Assembly (NCBI GenBank): GCA_002762705.1
Contig: PCVE01000059.1
Coordinates: forward strand, 1 to 8,999
DNA length: 8,999 nucleotides
Direction of reading: 5' to 3'
DNA from: Candidatus Woesearchaeota archaeon CG11_big_fil_rev_8_21_14_0_20_43_8
Lineage (GTDB): Archaea > Nanobdellota > Nanobdellia > Woesearchaeales > CG08-08-20-14
Shown here: one piece after another, positions 1 through 6,861 of the stretch
How positions within the stretch are numbered: position 1 is the first letter of the stretch
Layout: every line of letters begins with the position of its first letter
Notes under the pieces: model-generated
The model's database searches: none
What the model was told of the DNA's origin: nothing
What the model saw: only the letters and a program-made list of their open reading frames with translations
Translations under genes and position numbers: made by a program

Positions 1-819
1 AAGCCCATCATAGAATACATTTGGCGTAATCTCTTTTAATATCGAATCTCCAGAAAGCACAAAAGGCACGCTTCCTACATCGACGATCCTAAGAAGCACT
101 GATGAATCGCTATGCCCTGGCGTGTGGGCCGCCTCGATCACGACCTTTTCAGAAAGTTCAAGAGAGCCTGTATCATTATACAGTCCGTCCACTGCGACAC
201 TCTCTGCGCATCCAGAGAAAAAGGTGTTTGTAGGCCTGAGTATCTCATCATGAGTATCATGCGGGATATCTGCCTCTTTTAACAATCTGCCGTATGCGAC
301 CTCAAGCGTTTTCATAGAACCAGAAAAATCAGTCAAAGTAAGAGTCCCTTTTGAGAATCCAAGCACCTTTCCGCCGCTCTCTCTTTTGACATGCGCCGCG
401 AGACCATAATGATCAAGATGATTATGAGTGAACATTATCTGTCCGATATCTTTCACATCACGTCCCATCTCAAAAAGAGCGCGTTCAAGGACATGATAAC
501 AGATCTGCCCCTTATCTTTTTTACCTGCATCGATGTCTGGCACAAGTTCATCCAAAAGATAATCGTGGCTTGCGAATTTCCTGCCTTTGATATATAGTCT
601 CTGTTTGATATAACGCTCTTTCAGAAGATAATCATAACCCCTGTCAGGCCAGAGCATGCCTGGGTCAACAAGCGTAAGGCCATTTCCTGCATCAATCAGA
701 TACGCATTCTCATCGACAAGCGGCAGAGGGGTAGGCATCTCTATACGATATATAGTATGATTATTGAATTCATACTTTTTTAAGAAATCAAGCATCGCTT
801 CTTCTACAATCCTAGCCAT
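1..819 (-). CDS. MBL-fold metallo-hydrolase, C-terminus missing (runs off left edge)
   Basis: My own reverse-strand translation gives 273 residues from ATG at 819 with no stop before base 1, so the C-terminus lies outside the window. The metallo-beta-lactamase metal-binding signature is complete as far as it goes: THNHLDHYG at residues 131-139 (H132, H134, D136, H137), HTPGH at 232-236 and SGD at 256-258, giving the usual two-metal ligands in order. Before them comes the typical strand pair ending LTLVDPGM (48-55). About 70 mostly charged, helical residues lie between that strand and the HxHxDH motif, longer than in minimal family members, and may form a lid or insertion. The family hydrolyses thioesters, phosphodiesters, lactones and other bonds; the substrate cannot be told here. 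An in-frame TGA at 832-834 blocks any longer start. The gene is divergent from the aIF5B gene. Confidence 0.9.
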   Translation of the reverse strand, partial: MARIVEEAMLDFLKKYEFNNHTIYRIEMPTPLPLVDENAYLIDAGNGLTLVDPGMLWPDRGYDYLLKERYIKQRLYIKGRKFASHDYLLDELVPDIDAGKKDKGQICYHVLERALFEMGRDVKDIGQIMFTHNHLDHYGLAAHVKRESGGKVLGFSKGTLTLTDFSGSMKTLEVAYGRLLKEADIPHDTHDEILRPTNTFFSGCAESVAVDGLYNDTGSLELSEKVVIEAAHTPGHSDSSVLLRIVDVGSVPFVLSGDSILKEITPNVFYDGL

Positions 820-841
820 ATAGAAGGGATATCAGGATAAG

Positions 842-848
842 TATTAAT
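842..848 (-). promoter_or_regulatory. Putative weak TATA box for the MBL-fold gene
   Basis: Read on the minus strand this is ATTAATA, centred about 26 bases before the ATG at 819. The spacing matches other genes in the window and no Shine-Dalgarno precedes the ATG, so a leaderless transcript is inferred. The box is a weaker match than the others here. Confidence 0.35.
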
Positions 849-878
849 GCTTTTCTTCCGGATCCATATTTAGGTCGT

Positions 879-934
879 GAACTCACAAGCCCATAGTTCA
901 TAGCCAAAACCCCACACCTCACACCCCACACCCC
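879..934. repeat. Degenerate 7-base tandem repeat in divergent spacer
   Basis: Read in 7-base steps the plus strand gives GAACTCA, CAAGCCC, ATAGTTC, ATAGCCA, AAACCCC, ACACCTC, ACACCCC and ACACCCC. The last three units (914-934) are near-identical, and the phase can be followed with decay back to about 879. The minus strand of the right half is G-rich (runs of four, four, two and four Gs between 934 and 910) and could form a G-quadruplex. It sits between the divergent MBL and aIF5B promoters. Whether it is a regulatory site, a replication-slippage product or a dispersed genomic repeat cannot be told from one copy. Confidence 0.6.
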
Positions 935-950
935 GACAATCATCCGAACA

Positions 951-958
951 TTTTTAAA
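951..958 (+). promoter_or_regulatory. TATA box for the aIF5B gene
   Basis: TTTTTAAA lies about 29 bases upstream of the ATG at 984, and the bases before that ATG hold no Shine-Dalgarno. This fits a leaderless or nearly leaderless archaeal transcript. Confidence 0.6.
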
Positions 959-983
959 GGGCATATATTTCTCTCATCTGACG

Positions 984-2753
984 ATGAAATGCTCTATACG
1001 CTCACCAGTATGCGCCTGCGTAGGCCATGTCGATCATGGTAAATCAAGCATACTTGACAGTATCAGAGGAAGTTCTATAGTGGATACTGAAGCCGGGAAG
1101 ATCACGCAATCCATCGGTGCGAGCATCGTGCCATTAGACACTATAAAGAAGATCTGCGGCAAGATGCTTGAGGCCATGAAGATAGATTTCACCATCCCTT
1201 CGCTTCTTTTCATAGATACACCTGGCCATGCCGCTTTCACGACATTGAGGAAAAGAGGCGGGAATCTCGCAGATATCGCAATCCTTGTTGTTGATATAAA
1301 CGAAGGATTCAAGCCACAGACAATAGAAGCGATCGAGATACTGAAAAGCTACAAGACACCATTCATAGTGGCGGCGAACAAGATCGACCTCCTTCCGGGA
1401 TACAGATCAAGCAAGACACCGGTGCTCGCAAATATCACAAGCCAGGACAAAGATGTCCTGACGCTTATCGAAAAAAAACTTTATGAGATTGTAGGTCATG
1501 TATATGATAACAGCGGCATGTCATCTGAGCGTTTTGATAGAGTGAATGATTTCACAAAAGAGATACCGATCATACCATGCAGCGCAAAGACAGGAGAAGG
1601 GATCCCTGAACTTCTCATGATGATCGCAGGTCTCGCCCAGAAATATCTTGAGAAAGGACTCAAGGTGGATCTCGATGATTATGCAAAGGGCACAGTGCTT
1701 GAAGTAAAAGAAGACAAAGGCCTTGGAAAGACCATCAATGTCATCCTTTATGATGGAAGCATACGGCTTGGCGACACACTTGTCATAGGGGGTATCGATG
1801 AACCTCTCGTTACACGAGTGAAATGCCTGTTCGAACCTGCGCCACTCGCAGAAATGAGAGACAAAAAAAGCAAATTCACATTCGTAAAGCAGGTCTGCGC
1901 GGCGATTGGTGTCAAGATATCCGCTCCGGACTTAGATAAGGCGATAGCAGGCATGCCTGTCCGCACAGCAGACGAATCTAATATCGAACAAGTAAAGGAA
2001 GACGTCCAGTGTGAAGTGAAGGAAGTCATGATCGAAACCGAAAAAGACGGGATAATAATCAAGGCTGACGCGCTTGGCAGTCTTGAGGCGCTCGCCCATC
2101 TGCTGAAAGAAAAAAATGTGCCGATAAGAAAAGCGACTATCGGTGACATATCGAAAAAAGATATAACAGAAGCCGCAAGCACAAAAGACTCTAATCCTCT
2201 TAATACAGTGATACTCGGATTCAACATCAATATCGCTCCTGATGCCGGACAGAACCAGGGTGTCAAAATAATATGCAATGATGTCATCTACAAGACTATC
2301 GAAGATTATGAAGCCTGGAAAGAGGCAGAACAGAAAAGACTTGAAGAATCCGAGCTCCATGACATAACAAGGCCATGCAAAGCCCAGATTATGCAAGGAT
2401 ATATCTTCAGACAATCAAACCCAGCAGTATGCGGGATGGAAGTGCTGGAAGGCACACTGAAGACAGGCATGCAGCTTATGAAGGATGGAAAAGTGATCAC
2501 TTCTGTAAAGAGCATGCAGCATGAAAAAGATAGTATCTCGTCAGCAGAAGCAGGCAAGAAGGTCGCTGTGTCTATGGACAATGTGACTGTCGGACGACAG
2601 ATCAATGAAAGAGATATTTTGTATTCTGGCATAACAGAAGAGGAATTCCGGAAACTAAAAGACATGAAGAAATTTTTATCAAACCAGGAGAAAGAAGTCC
2701 TAAAAGAGATAGTGGATATCATGAGAAAAGCGAATTCTGTCTGGGGTGTATGA
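984..2753 (+). CDS. infB: Translation initiation factor aIF5B (IF2/eIF5B family GTPase)
   Basis: This ribosome-dependent GTPase promotes subunit joining and helps place initiator tRNA. All G motifs are present in the 589 residues: G1 GHVDHGKS (14-21), switch-1 ITQSIGA (40-46), G3 DTPGH (78-82), G4 NKID (132-135) and G5 SAKTGEGIPEL (200-210). Domain II follows from about 232 (KGTVLEVKEDKGLG), domain III carries the hallmark IIKADALGSLEAL (about 358-370), and domain IV runs from about 470 to the WG-containing end. Length matches archaeal aIF5B, not the longer bacterial IF2 or eukaryotic eIF5B with N-terminal extensions. There is no intein. G1 has Ser where the family more often has Thr, a tolerated change. 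The stop TGA overlaps the ATG of the next gene, so the two are probably co-transcribed and translationally coupled. Confidence 0.97.
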   Translation: MKCSIRSPVCACVGHVDHGKSSILDSIRGSSIVDTEAGKITQSIGASIVPLDTIKKICGKMLEAMKIDFTIPSLLFIDTPGHAAFTTLRKRGGNLADIAILVVDINEGFKPQTIEAIEILKSYKTPFIVAANKIDLLPGYRSSKTPVLANITSQDKDVLTLIEKKLYEIVGHVYDNSGMSSERFDRVNDFTKEIPIIPCSAKTGEGIPELLMMIAGLAQKYLEKGLKVDLDDYAKGTVLEVKEDKGLGKTINVILYDGSIRLGDTLVIGGIDEPLVTRVKCLFEPAPLAEMRDKKSKFTFVKQVCAAIGVKISAPDLDKAIAGMPVRTADESNIEQVKEDVQCEVKEVMIETEKDGIIIKADALGSLEALAHLLKEKNVPIRKATIGDISKKDITEAASTKDSNPLNTVILGFNINIAPDAGQNQGVKIICNDVIYKTIEDYEAWKEAEQKRLEESELHDITRPCKAQIMQGYIFRQSNPAVCGMEVLEGTLKTGMQLMKDGKVITSVKSMQHEKDSISSAEAGKKVAVSMDNVTVGRQINERDILYSGITEEEFRKLKDMKKFLSNQEKEVLKEIVDIMRKANSVWGV

Positions 2754-3448
2754 TGGTTGGTACAAAAAAATTGAACAGACCATCCACTCTGCCGTCACAG
2801 ATAAGACCTCTGAAAAAAAATAGCCACAATCCCCGGCCGATACCGTTCTATAAAAGATTCTCACCAGGCATAGAGATAAAGATATTCTTCATCGTCGGAA
2901 TCCTTGTCGTCATCACCCTGATTAACATATTGTTCAAACAGGAACTTGTGAATTTCCTGAACACCGCACCAATCATATCGAGCATCTACCTGCCGATCAA
3001 GACAGAGATACTCAATCGCACATTGCTTGGACAGTTCTATGTTGCGTCAATCGGAACACTTTTCTTCGTGACTGTGCCTGTCGAATTATCGTTCTTTGTA
3101 TTCCTTGGAAAAGGACATTTCCCATTGTTGTTACTGCTCATCATAGTGATCGGGGCCACGGTCGGACATTTCATAAATTACGCTGTTGGAAATGCAGTCG
3201 GCAGAAGAGTGCTCAAGATTGTTGTAGACAGAAAGCAGCAGATCACATACACAAAGAACATCAAAAGGCTTGGCATGGTGCTCATCTTCATATTCAATGT
3301 CCTCCCGCTCCCAAGCCAAATACTCAGTGTCGTCCTTGGGAGCATAAGATACAAGTTCAGCAGATTCATAGTTATAGTGATAGCAGGGCAGCTTGTGAAA
3401 TATACTTTCCTGCTTATTGTGATCGAGAATATATTCGGGATATTATGA
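2750..3448 (+). CDS. VTT/DedA-like (SNARE-associated type) integral membrane protein
   Basis: The 232-residue protein (231 if it starts at the second ATG, 2753) has a basic, proline-rich cytoplasmic tail of about 42 residues, then hydrophobic segments near 43-63, 92-118, 124-145, 174-198 and 205-226. The stretch with GATVGHFINYAVGNAVGRR (135-153), and the later segment with NVLPLPSQ (183-190), have the layout of the VTT domain shared by DedA, YqaA and TMEM41/VMP1. Members have been linked to lipid scrambling and membrane homeostasis; no substrate can be assigned here. The start overlaps the aIF5B stop (ATGA), with a GGGGTG just upstream at 2743-2748 that would serve the second ATG better. Its own stop at 3446-3448 directly abuts the cysS stop on the other strand. 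Linkage to aIF5B probably reflects co-transcription, not shared function. Confidence 0.8.
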   Translation: MMVGTKKLNRPSTLPSQIRPLKKNSHNPRPIPFYKRFSPGIEIKIFFIVGILVVITLINILFKQELVNFLNTAPIISSIYLPIKTEILNRTLLGQFYVASIGTLFFVTVPVELSFFVFLGKGHFPLLLLLIIVIGATVGHFINYAVGNAVGRRVLKIVVDRKQQITYTKNIKRLGMVLIFIFNVLPLPSQILSVVLGSIRYKFSRFIVIVIAGQLVKYTFLLIVIENIFGIL

Positions 3449-4876
3449 TCATGTCTTCTTCCAGATAGTTCCCTGTGGAGTATCTTCAAGAACAATTCCC
3501 TTGGATTTGAGCTCGTCGCGGATCTTGTCTGACATCGCCCAGTCTTTCTTGACTCTTGCTTCGTCTCTCTTCTTGATAAGGACCTCTATACCAGAATCCA
3601 GATTCTCATCCCGTTTCATCACACCGATTATCGAATCGAAGTTCTCAAGCGCGGCAATTATATCTTTTGCGTTCGCCTTGCTGATCTTATTTTCCATTAG
3701 AAGCGTATTTATCTCTTTTACTAATTCAAACACGGCTCCAAGAGCGGCGCTAATATTCAAGTCGTCATCAAGCGCCTCTTCGAACATCTTTCTAGTCTTC
3801 TTTATCTTCGCCTTGAAATCTATCCCTTCTCCGTCTGCCATCCCAAGTTTAGAGATCACATCGTGGAATTTCTCGATGACTTTCTTCGCTCCATTCAGGC
3901 TGTCGAACGTGAAATTCAACTGCTGCTTATAATGGATGGAAAGAAGAACATATCTGACAGCCAAGGGATCATGCCCTTTCTCTATCAAATCTCTAAGAGT
4001 ATAGAAGTTACCAAGAGATTTCGACATCTTCTTGCCGCCGACGATCAAGTGCTCAGAGTGCATCCAGTATCTCACAAAGTCTTTTCCTGTCGCAGCCTCG
4101 CTCTGAGCAATCTCGTCTTCGTGATGAGGGAACATGTTGTCGACACCGCCTGTATGGATGTCGATTGTCGAGAATCCATCCGGATCGAATGTCTTTTTCT
4201 TAAAAGCATTAGATAGATGTTTCATGCTCATCGCAGAGCATTCAATGTGCCAACCAGGCCTGCCTTTCCCTAGCTCGGTCTCCCAGAAGACATCACCATC
4301 ATCCTTGCTCCAGTTCTTCCAAAGAGCGAAATCTGCGAGATTGTCTTTCTCATATTCATCATGTTTCACACGTGCGCCTGCTTTGAGGTCATCAGTATTT
4401 ATATGGGCAAGCTTGCCATAGTCCTTGAACTTCTTTATAGAGAAATAGATGCTCCCATCATCTGCTTTGTATGCGAAACCCTTATCAAGCAGGACTTTTA
4501 TTATCTGCACCATCTCATCGATATGCTCTGTCGCTTTTGGATAGACTTCTGCTTTCTCGATCCTGAGCTTCGCCAGATCCTCATAGAATGCCTGAATGTA
4601 CTTTTCTGTGAAGTTTTTCAAAGGAATCTTTTCTTTCTGCGAATCCCGTATCGTCTTGTCATCGACATCTGTCAGATTCATGACCTGTTTCACTGAAAAA
4701 CCCTTGTAATCAAGATATCTCCTGAGAAGATCCTCAAACATGTATGTCCTTAGATTACCTATGTGCGCGAAATTATAGACTGTCGGCCCGCAGGTGTACA
4801 TTCTTACTGTCTTTCCTTTGATGGGCTTGAAATCTTCCTTTTTGCGGGTCAGTGTATTGAATATCTTGAAAGCCAT
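3449..4876 (-). CDS. cysS: Cysteinyl-tRNA synthetase
   Basis: This class I synthetase charges tRNA-Cys with cysteine. I start it at the ATG at 4876, giving 475 residues: the open frame extends two codons to a TTG at 4882, but the ATG gives MAFKIFNTLT, the usual family start, and lies 29 bases after the TATA-like box. Key parts are YTCGPTVYNFAHIGN (27-41; HIGH-type motif HIGN 38-41), the catalytic-site zinc ligands C29, C213 (HIECSAM), H251 and E255 (FPHHEDE), and KMSKS at 283-287. The C-terminal DALR-type helical region runs from about 330, with KKRDEARVKKDWAMSD at about 435-450. The length is normal. A cysS gene implies direct charging of tRNA-Cys, not the SepRS/SepCysS route. The gene is convergent with the VTT gene (no gap) and divergent from endA (81 bases between starts). 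Confidence 0.97.
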   Translation of the reverse strand: MAFKIFNTLTRKKEDFKPIKGKTVRMYTCGPTVYNFAHIGNLRTYMFEDLLRRYLDYKGFSVKQVMNLTDVDDKTIRDSQKEKIPLKNFTEKYIQAFYEDLAKLRIEKAEVYPKATEHIDEMVQIIKVLLDKGFAYKADDGSIYFSIKKFKDYGKLAHINTDDLKAGARVKHDEYEKDNLADFALWKNWSKDDGDVFWETELGKGRPGWHIECSAMSMKHLSNAFKKKTFDPDGFSTIDIHTGGVDNMFPHHEDEIAQSEAATGKDFVRYWMHSEHLIVGGKKMSKSLGNFYTLRDLIEKGHDPLAVRYVLLSIHYKQQLNFTFDSLNGAKKVIEKFHDVISKLGMADGEGIDFKAKIKKTRKMFEEALDDDLNISAALGAVFELVKEINTLLMENKISKANAKDIIAALENFDSIIGVMKRDENLDSGIEVLIKKRDEARVKKDWAMSDKIRDELKSKGIVLEDTPQGTIWKKT

Positions 4877-4900
4877 TATCAATTCAAGGAGATTCCACTG

Positions 4901-4910
4901 CTTTTTAAAG
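4901..4910 (-). promoter_or_regulatory. TATA box for cysS
   Basis: CTTTAAAAAG on the minus strand is centred 29 bases before the ATG at 4876. No Shine-Dalgarno lies before that ATG. The element is nearly palindromic and only about 20 bases from the endA TATA box, so the two promoters may compete for TBP/TFB. Confidence 0.55.
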
Positions 4911-4924
4911 ATTTAGATAGGAAC

Positions 4925-4933
4925 TTATATAAA
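4925..4933 (+). promoter_or_regulatory. TATA box for endA
   Basis: TTATATAAA is an excellent archaeal TATA match centred 29 bases before the ATG at 4958. Its placement is a main reason for choosing that start over the longer open frame. Confidence 0.7.
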
Positions 4934-4957
4934 GCGCTATTTTTCCCTAAAAGTATC

Positions 4958-5494
4958 ATGCCTAAGAAAGATATAGTGAATTCGATATATGCGAAAGAAC
5001 GTGTCATCACCGAAAATTCAGACCTCGCAAGGGAACTCAAGAATCAAAGCAGTTTTGGGACGATTCTGGATGATAACACAGTAGAACTATCACTTATCGA
5101 AGCTCTCTACCTGATCGAGAAAGGCAGGCTCTCTGTGAAAGAAGGCAAGAACAAAGAGGTCACAAAGGACTCTTTCATAAAGAAAGCCATAAAGAGAGAA
5201 GCCAATTTCTGGACAAGATACTGTGTCTTTCGAGATATGCGGAACAGAGGATATGTCGTTAAGACAGCTCTCAAATTCGGTGCGGATTTTCGGGTATATG
5301 ATAGGGGCGTGAAACCAGGAGAGGATCATGCCAGATGGATTGTGTATCCGGTGAGAGAGACAGAAGGACATACATGGTATGAGTTCGCGGCGAAGAACCG
5401 GGTCGCGCATTCCACAAAAAAGCGCCTCCTGATCGGTGTCGTCGATGATGAAGGAGACGTCACATATTACGAGATCAAATGGACAAGGCCTTAA
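4958..5494 (+). CDS. endA: tRNA-splicing endonuclease, homotetrameric archaeal type
   Basis: The enzyme cuts introns from pre-tRNAs at bulge-helix-bulge sites, leaving 2',3'-cyclic phosphate and 5'-OH ends. The 178 residues from ATG 4958 match the length of the single-domain alpha-4 enzymes (Methanocaldococcus type, about 179). The N-terminal domain covers about 1-85, with ELSLIEALYLIEKGRL at 43-58. The C-terminal nuclease domain has RGYVVKTALKFGADFRVY (97-114). The catalytic triad is Y114, H124 (GEDHARW) and K155 (AHSTKKR), set by alignment from memory to Y115/H125/K156 of the Methanocaldococcus enzyme. The reading frame stays open back to 4763 inside cysS, but that extra sequence is antisense to CysRS and has no family counterpart. 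The gene ends in TAA overlapping the stop of the convergent neighbour. Confidence 0.95.
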   Translation: MPKKDIVNSIYAKERVITENSDLARELKNQSSFGTILDDNTVELSLIEALYLIEKGRLSVKEGKNKEVTKDSFIKKAIKREANFWTRYCVFRDMRNRGYVVKTALKFGADFRVYDRGVKPGEDHARWIVYPVRETEGHTWYEFAAKNRVAHSTKKRLLIGVVDDEGDVTYYEIKWTRP

Positions 5495-5868
5495 GGCTCT
5501 TTTCCATACACTATTTCTGATTGCTGGTTTGCCTGGGCCCTTATCTCAGATTCTGCTCGTCTCGTCTTATATCTTTCTATCATGAATCCAAAAAGGAACA
5601 GGACAAGACCGATCAGATCGAATGTCCATGAGAATTCGTAGAACAATCCTTTGAACACAGAGACAAGTATGATCCATCCTCCGATGTATTTTAACAGGAA
5701 TGTATACTTGTTCCTTTTTGTGTTCTTCCTGACTTCTGCGATATGAAAATCAAGATTGTTCACAAAATCATCATCAAGCTTCTGTTTCTCATGCTCGCGC
5801 CCGCTTTTCAGGTCATATTTCTGCTCATGTGTGACTGTAAAGTCCGGATCACTGTGTTTTCCATCCAT
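5491..5868 (-). CDS. Small two-helix membrane protein, unrecognised
   Basis: I do not recognise this protein. There are three tandem ATG codons (5874, 5871, 5868); I take the third because it lies about 27 bases from the TATA-like box, giving 125 residues. The first 55 are hydrophilic and highly charged (many K, D, E, H). A hydrophobic hairpin follows, roughly residues 56-75 (KYIGGWIILVSVF) and 82-99 (FDLIGLVLFLFGFMIE), then a basic/acidic tail of about 27 residues with YKTRRAESEIRAQA that may be a short amphipathic helix. Both tails are probably on the same side of the membrane, with the basic residues after helix 2 suggesting the cytoplasm. There is no cysteine or obvious catalytic motif. 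It is convergent with endA, stop codons overlapping. It is probably a real gene, given its own promoter and coherent topology. Confidence 0.7.
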   Translation of the reverse strand: MDGKHSDPDFTVTHEQKYDLKSGREHEKQKLDDDFVNNLDFHIAEVRKNTKRNKYTFLLKYIGGWIILVSVFKGLFYEFSWTFDLIGLVLFLFGFMIERYKTRRAESEIRAQANQQSEIVYGKEP

Positions 5869-5891
5869 CATCATTTATCTAGAATCGGTTG

Positions 5892-5899
5892 TATAAAAG
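5892..5899 (-). promoter_or_regulatory. TATA box for the small membrane protein gene
   Basis: CTTTTATA on the minus strand is centred about 27 bases before the third of three tandem ATGs (5868). A leaderless start there is inferred. Confidence 0.55.
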
Positions 5900-5992
5900 T
5901 TTTTTGAAGGATCAGATCTTCTCAGCGACCTATGCATGGAACTCTTCATGCGAGATGCTTTCGATATAGATTGGATATAATAATTATCAAGC

Positions 5993-6754
5993 TTACTTTT
6001 TCTTTGGCTCTGAGAAATCACCTGAGAGGATCATCCCTATGACACAATATACCAGATAGACGACGATTGGGATGAAATACAAGAATATAATCGGTTTCAG
6101 CATCAGGTTGATCGCGAGGAATGTCGACGCATAGAGACAGACAGACAACATATCGCGGAATCTTATCCCGAAGCTCACGACTGATGAAAGTATCGACATG
6201 ATCAATAGGACAAGTATGATTATCAGCAGGCTTTTTAGCAGGAAATAGATATAGCCGAAGATGAAGATACCAGGAAGCGCAAACAATATGGCTGATGCAA
6301 GAAAAGCAGTGATCGCTGAACGATTGTCTGCGATATCGCTGATTTCATCGAGCATGATTGTCCCTTCCAATGGATACAAATCCAATATTTTATGCTTGTA
6401 TTGGATGGAATCAGAATCGACATATACCATTGCATTGCCAGGCATCGCACCTAACGTCTTGTTGATATCGATCACGATATCCGGCTTGAATATATAGGCC
6501 GGCTGTGCCATATCAGCATCGATCGATATCTTGAACTTATTGAAATCTGAAAGCCCGCGGTCGATCTCATCAGGCAATTTCAGAAGCGCTGGAAGACTCA
6601 CAAGAGAGAAGATGAGAAAACCAAAAAACATCACGATAAGGAAATGTTTCAGAGCTTTTGCAAGACCGTCGTCGCACATGTCTTTGTACGAGCCAGGGTT
6701 GAAGCTCCTGCCAAAAAAAATCAAAGCTTCTTTCAATCTCTCTTTTTGTTCCAT
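5993..6754 (-). CDS. DUF1189-like multi-pass membrane protein
   Basis: The 253-residue protein has a cytoplasmic N-terminus with FFGRSFNPGSYKDM (13-26), one membrane helix (about 35-56), a hydrophilic domain of about 90 residues (57-147), then four hydrophobic segments (about 148-170, 172-195, 203-219, 221-245) and a lysine-ended tail. One helix, an extracytoplasmic domain with alternating strands such as FKISIDADM and FKPDIVIDINKT, then a membrane bundle is how DUF1189 proteins are built. The match is from layout and motif flavour and is moderate; a Yip1-like membrane protein is the alternative. No function is established for DUF1189. The ATG at 6754 follows a good TATA box by 27 bases. The gene is divergent from the nucleotidyltransferase and is followed by 124 bases before the next minus-strand start. 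Confidence 0.75.
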   Translation of the reverse strand: MEQKERLKEALIFFGRSFNPGSYKDMCDDGLAKALKHFLIVMFFGFLIFSLVSLPALLKLPDEIDRGLSDFNKFKISIDADMAQPAYIFKPDIVIDINKTLGAMPGNAMVYVDSDSIQYKHKILDLYPLEGTIMLDEISDIADNRSAITAFLASAILFALPGIFIFGYIYFLLKSLLIIILVLLIMSILSSVVSFGIRFRDMLSVCLYASTFLAINLMLKPIIFLYFIPIVVYLVYCVIGMILSGDFSEPKKK

Positions 6755-6776
6755 AGGAAAAAAATGGAAATGTAGG

Positions 6777-6785
6777 TATATAAAG
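6777..6785 (-). promoter_or_regulatory. TATA box for the DUF1189-like gene
   Basis: CTTTATATA on the minus strand is centred 27 bases before the ATG at 6754, with no Shine-Dalgarno before that ATG. Confidence 0.65.
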
Positions 6786-6822
6786 CTTCTGGAGTGATCA
6801 AAACATCATATATCGTAATACA

Positions 6823-6831
6823 TTTATATAA
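6823..6831 (+). promoter_or_regulatory. TATA box for the nucleotidyltransferase gene
   Basis: TTTATATAA is a strong TATA match centred near 6827. Using the 26-29 base ruler from the other genes, transcription would start near 6853-6856. That leaves 3-6 bases before a GTG start at 6859, or 12-15 bases before an AUA start at 6868. Confidence 0.65.
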
Positions 6832-6855
6832 GTTAATCATTCAGTATACAAACCA

Positions 6856-6861
6856 GAGGTG
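6856..6861 (+). promoter_or_regulatory. Shine-Dalgarno-like GAGGTG at the nucleotidyltransferase start
   Basis: GAGGTG matches the archaeal consensus GGAGGTGA. Its last three bases are the GTG at 6859 that would otherwise be the start codon. It stands six bases before ATA at 6868, the codon that aligns with the normal first methionine of the family. It is the only well-placed Shine-Dalgarno before the first gene of a transcript in this window. Confidence 0.45.

Noticed and set aside
391..597. 68-codon plus-strand frame within the MBL gene
   Set aside because: It is antisense to the metal-binding core of the MBL protein and has no support of its own.
1748..2722. Long minus-strand open frames across the aIF5B gene
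   Set aside because: The plus-strand frame is an unmistakable aIF5B; the opposite frames are low-complexity shadows rich in S, F and I with no motif.
3501..4696. Plus-strand open frames opposite cysS
   Set aside because: They are shadows of the CysRS reading frame, without promoter, motif or coherent composition.
4877..4882. TTG start two codons upstream of the cysS ATG
   Set aside because: ATG 4876 gives the usual N-terminus and the standard TATA distance; nothing supports the TTG.
4763..4957. In-frame upstream extension of endA (65 extra codons)
   Set aside because: It lies antisense inside cysS, has no family counterpart, and the TATA box at 4925-4933 with ATG at 4958 gives the normal 178-residue enzyme.
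5875..5949. 24-codon minus-strand frame in the spacer before the small membrane gene, ending in TAA next to its ATG
   Set aside because: It contains the TATA box of the following gene, has no Shine-Dalgarno and reads as random sequence.
5906..5954. Short inverted repeats (GATC-A-GATC; GCATG/CATGC) in the 5875-5992 spacer
   Set aside because: Stems of four to five pairs with no T-run are expected by chance.
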